Source of the DNA: Deltaproteobacteria bacterium
GTDB taxonomy: Bacteria; Myxococcota_A; UBA796; CAJQPC01
Reading direction: 5' to 3'
Assembly (NCBI GenBank): GCA_016717595.1
Contig: JADKFE010000015.1
Location: forward strand, 87,326-151,325
DNA: 64,000 bases
Below are positions 62,079 through 64,000 of the stretch, one piece after another. The number at the start of each line of letters is the position of its first letter. Positions within the stretch are counted from its first letter, which is position 1. A program made the position numbers and the translations under genes. The notes under the pieces are model-generated. The model worked only from the letters and a program-made list of their open reading frames with translations. It was not told where the DNA came from and searched no databases.

Positions 62079-63215
62079 TCAGACCCCGGAGGCCACCGCG
62101 TCGTCAAACATCTCGACGAAGAAGCGGTTCTCTTCAGGCAGGCCGATGGTCACCCGGAAGAGATCCTCAAAGTTGTAGCCGGGCAGGTTCGTGAAGGTCT
62201 TGATCTTGATGCCCCGCTCCAGCAGCGCCGCGGCGATGGGCTTGGCTTTCCGTTTGCCGTCGGTGATACGCACCAACAAGAAGTTGGCCTCGGAGGGGTA
62301 CACCTGCAGCCAAGCGTGTTTGCTGAGGCCCTGGGTGATGACCTCACGGGCGGTGGCGCTCGCGTCGCGCACCCAGGCGAGGTGCTGCTCGTCGGAGAGC
62401 GCGGCGAGGGCGATCTGCTCGGTGAGCGCGGGGATGCGGTAGTCGGTGAGCTGGCTCTCTAAGGTCTTGATCAGCTCGGCCCGGCCCAAGAGGTAGCCCA
62501 CCCGCACCGCGGCGAGGCCATAGGCGAAGGACATCGTGCGCAGCACGAAGAGGTTGGGGTAGGTCGTGACCAGATCGGCGATACGTTTGTGGCGCTCGGG
62601 GGAGATGTACTGGACGTAGGCCTCGTCAATCCAGAACGTCGTGCCCGGGTACTTCACGAGCAGGGGCTCGAGCTCATCCCGGGTGATGAGCACGTTGCCC
62701 GTGGGGTTGTTGGGGTTGGCGAGGTAGACGAGGCCGTCGCCCTGGTCGATCGCGGCGGTGAGCAGGCCGAGGTTCAGCTTAAAGTTCTCCTCAGCGCGCA
62801 GGGGCACCAGGCGCACCTGAAGCCCCGAGTTCATCGCCTTGAGCGGCACCTTCCCGTAGGTCAACGACGGCGTGATGATCGGGTAGCCGTTCTTGGTGAG
62901 CAGGTGCTTCATCACCCGAATCGGCGAGGACTTGATCGCCTGGCGGATGATCTCGGGGATCGCCTGCTTGAGGATCGGGCCCGATCCGTTGTGCAAGAAG
63001 ATGTTCTCGGGCTTGCAGCGGCACTCCGCGGCGATGATCTCCAGAAGCGGCTTGTTGTCGTTCGTGGAGTAGTTGCGCAGGGCGGCGTTGTTCTTCACGC
63101 CAGCGAGCACGTCGAGCACCTTCGGAGAGCAGTAGGTGCCGTCGTTGAGGCCGAGGTTGATCGGCAGCTTAAAGGGCGTGCCGTCGCTGTAGGTCGGGGG
63201 CGAGCTGGGGGGCAT
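62079..63215 (-). CDS. Aminotransferase class I/II (HisC-like) fold protein lacking the PLP lysine
   Basis: 378 residues resembling histidinol-phosphate aminotransferase: GLNDGTYCSPKVLDVL, IFLHNGSGPILKQAI, LVYLANPNNPTGNVL (PLP Asn), FWIDEAYVQY (PLP Asp and Tyr), then RTMSFAYGLAAVRVGYLLG, where family members read RT.SKA...AG.R.GY. The lysine that forms the Schiff base is Phe (TTC at about bases 62526-62528). The rest of the PLP pocket looks kept. Either the reaction differs or it is a pseudoenzyme. In-frame starts exist at 63308 and further upstream; ATG 63215 is the last one that keeps the domain and leaves room for a divergent promoter. Confidence 0.82.
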   Translation of the reverse strand: MPPSSPPTYSDGTPFKLPINLGLNDGTYCSPKVLDVLAGVKNNAALRNYSTNDNKPLLEIIAAECRCKPENIFLHNGSGPILKQAIPEIIRQAIKSSPIRVMKHLLTKNGYPIITPSLTYGKVPLKAMNSGLQVRLVPLRAEENFKLNLGLLTAAIDQGDGLVYLANPNNPTGNVLITRDELEPLLVKYPGTTFWIDEAYVQYISPERHKRIADLVTTYPNLFVLRTMSFAYGLAAVRVGYLLGRAELIKTLESQLTDYRIPALTEQIALAALSDEQHLAWVRDASATAREVITQGLSKHAWLQVYPSEANFLLVRITDGKRKAKPIAAALLERGIKIKTFTNLPGYNFEDLFRVTIGLPEENRFFVEMFDDAVASGV

Positions 63216-63342
63216 GGGGGCACTCAGGAGGAGGCGGGAGCGCTTGGCTAACACGGCCTCGGGGTCAAGGCGCGGATGGGGCTTGCGCGACGCGCCGCGA
63301 TCTGTCATCCTGCAGAGCAATCCGCTCACCCTAGAGGTGCCG

Positions 63343-64000
63343 ATGGGCCGTCTACTCTTCTCAACCTGCGCGCTGGCGCTCGCGGTCGGCTGCGCGCCGT
63401 CGGTGGTCGACATGCCGTTCGACAGCGACGGCGACGGCCTCATGGACCTCGACGAACAAGAGATCGGCACCGATCCCTTCGCTGACGACAGCGACGGCGA
63501 CGGCCACCTCGACGGCTTCGAGGTCGATGAGGGCGCCGACCCTCTGAACGTCGAAGACTACCCCTACGCCGGCGGCTACGGCATCGACCGCTCCTGCCGC
63601 GACACCCTCACCGCCACGGGCAACGCCGTCGGCGACGTCACCGACAACTTCTCCCTCCTTGACCAACACGGTGATCAGGTCAAGCTGTGGGACTTCTGCG
63701 GACGGGCGGTGCTGCTCGTCGCGGGCGCCTTCTGGTGAGGTAGCTGCCAGGCGGAGTCTCCGTCTATGCAAGCCGCTTACGAGCAATACCGCGACTCGGG
63801 CCTGATGATCATCGGCATCTACACCGAGACCACCGAGAATGAGCTCCCCGCCCAAGAAGACCTCCAGGGCTGGGCTGACACCTACGGCCTCACCTTCGCC
63901 GTGACCGCCGACGACGCCGCCGTCTGGACCCGCTTTGAGGTCGACTACGGCATCCCGTCGTTGACTCTGCTCGGGCCGGGCGCGGTGGTGATCGCCGCGG
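63343..64000 (+). CDS. Thioredoxin-fold lipoprotein, probable selenoprotein (partial at right edge)
   Basis: Starts at ATG 63343 (AGAGG upstream) with a lipoprotein signal ending LAVGC (Cys 15). Two thrombospondin-3-like calcium repeats (DSDGDGLMDLDEQEIGTDP, DSDGDGHLDGFEVDEGADP) follow, then a TlpA/redoxin domain (DNFSLLDQHGDQVKLWDFCG, AVLLVAGAFW). At the active site the codon is TGA (63736-63738), followed in the same frame by GSCQAESPSMQAAYEQY and an intact domain including the cis-Pro loop YGIPSLTLL, open to the window end. The motif is thus U-G-S-C in place of CxxC. A hairpin fitting bacterial SECIS rules starts 11 bases after the TGA. Extracellular or periplasmic thiol-disulfide or peroxide chemistry is likely. 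Confidence 0.8.
63750..63764 (+). promoter_or_regulatory. SECIS-like hairpin for UGA recoding
   Basis: Stem GGCGGA / TCCGTC (6 pairs, one G-U) with loop GTC. The first loop base G is at 63756, 18 bases after the TGA, inside the 16-37 base window described for bacterial SECIS elements, which also require a G in the first two loop positions. Confidence 0.6.

Noticed and set aside
63736..63738. TGA as the true end of a truncated lipoprotein
   Set aside because: It would cut the thioredoxin domain at its active site, while the same frame continues perfectly for 87 codons and more.

Overview
The window is about 64 kb of very GC-rich (roughly 70 percent), almost fully coding DNA from a delta-type, most likely Myxococcota, bacterium. 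The evidence is indirect: many Hanks-type kinase, FHA and PP2C proteins, many lipoproteins, MopE-like calcium/metal-binding repeats, a C-terminal Cys-rich/hydrophobic/Arg-cluster sorting tail of MYXO-CTERM type, PilT, and bacterial alpha-2-macroglobulin. No rRNA, tRNA, IS element or CRISPR array was seen. No gene-free stretch exceeds 300 bases.

Layout. 1-7954: alpha-2-macroglobulin lipoprotein (minus, runs off the left edge), divergent type III polyketide synthase, polytopic membrane protein. 7993-27709: a single-strand block of ten tightly packed or overlapping genes: Ser/Thr kinase, zinc-ribbon/FHA protein, VWA-TM-FHA protein, PP2C phosphatase, two exported single-pass proteins (one with a VWA domain) that share the same C-terminal module, a tubulin-like GTPase, a membrane-anchored protein that looks like a degenerate tubulin-like paralogue, a membrane-anchored DUF1998 helicase-like protein with lost NTPase motifs, and a second membrane kinase. 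This block combines phospho-writers, an eraser and readers with a filament-forming GTPase and a dead helicase. It is the best candidate here for an undescribed system. 27722-41186: SRPBCC-epimerase fusion, beta-helix surface protein with MYXO-CTERM-like tail, SprT-like peptidase, Usp, intradiol-dioxygenase-like Tat lipoprotein, methyltransferase, small membrane proteins and lipoproteins, and a polyprenyl-synthase-like pseudoenzyme.

41244-57019: molybdopterin oxidoreductase without its 4Fe-4S cysteines, PilT, cytosolic beta-helix protein, lipase-like hydrolase, a Fur-box-controlled methyltransferase-family membrane protein, SLC13/TrkA-C transporter, MenB, 2OG oxygenase, radical SAM protein, and a divergent LysR/TSUP exporter pair with two palindromes between them. 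57053-64000: orphan secretin-N-like protein, outer membrane protein, MATE exporter, 2Fe-2S ferredoxin, triple-FKBP lipoprotein, aminotransferase-fold protein lacking the PLP lysine, and at the right edge a thioredoxin-fold lipoprotein whose first active-site Cys position is an in-frame TGA followed by a SECIS-like hairpin, i.e. a probable selenoprotein.

Caution on sequence quality: at least five genes (breaks near 16595, 21435, 23216, 50080 and 60209), and probably a sixth near 13010, are each interrupted by one single-base indel in or beside a short homopolymer. I read these as assembly errors rather than biology, and describe both halves of each gene.
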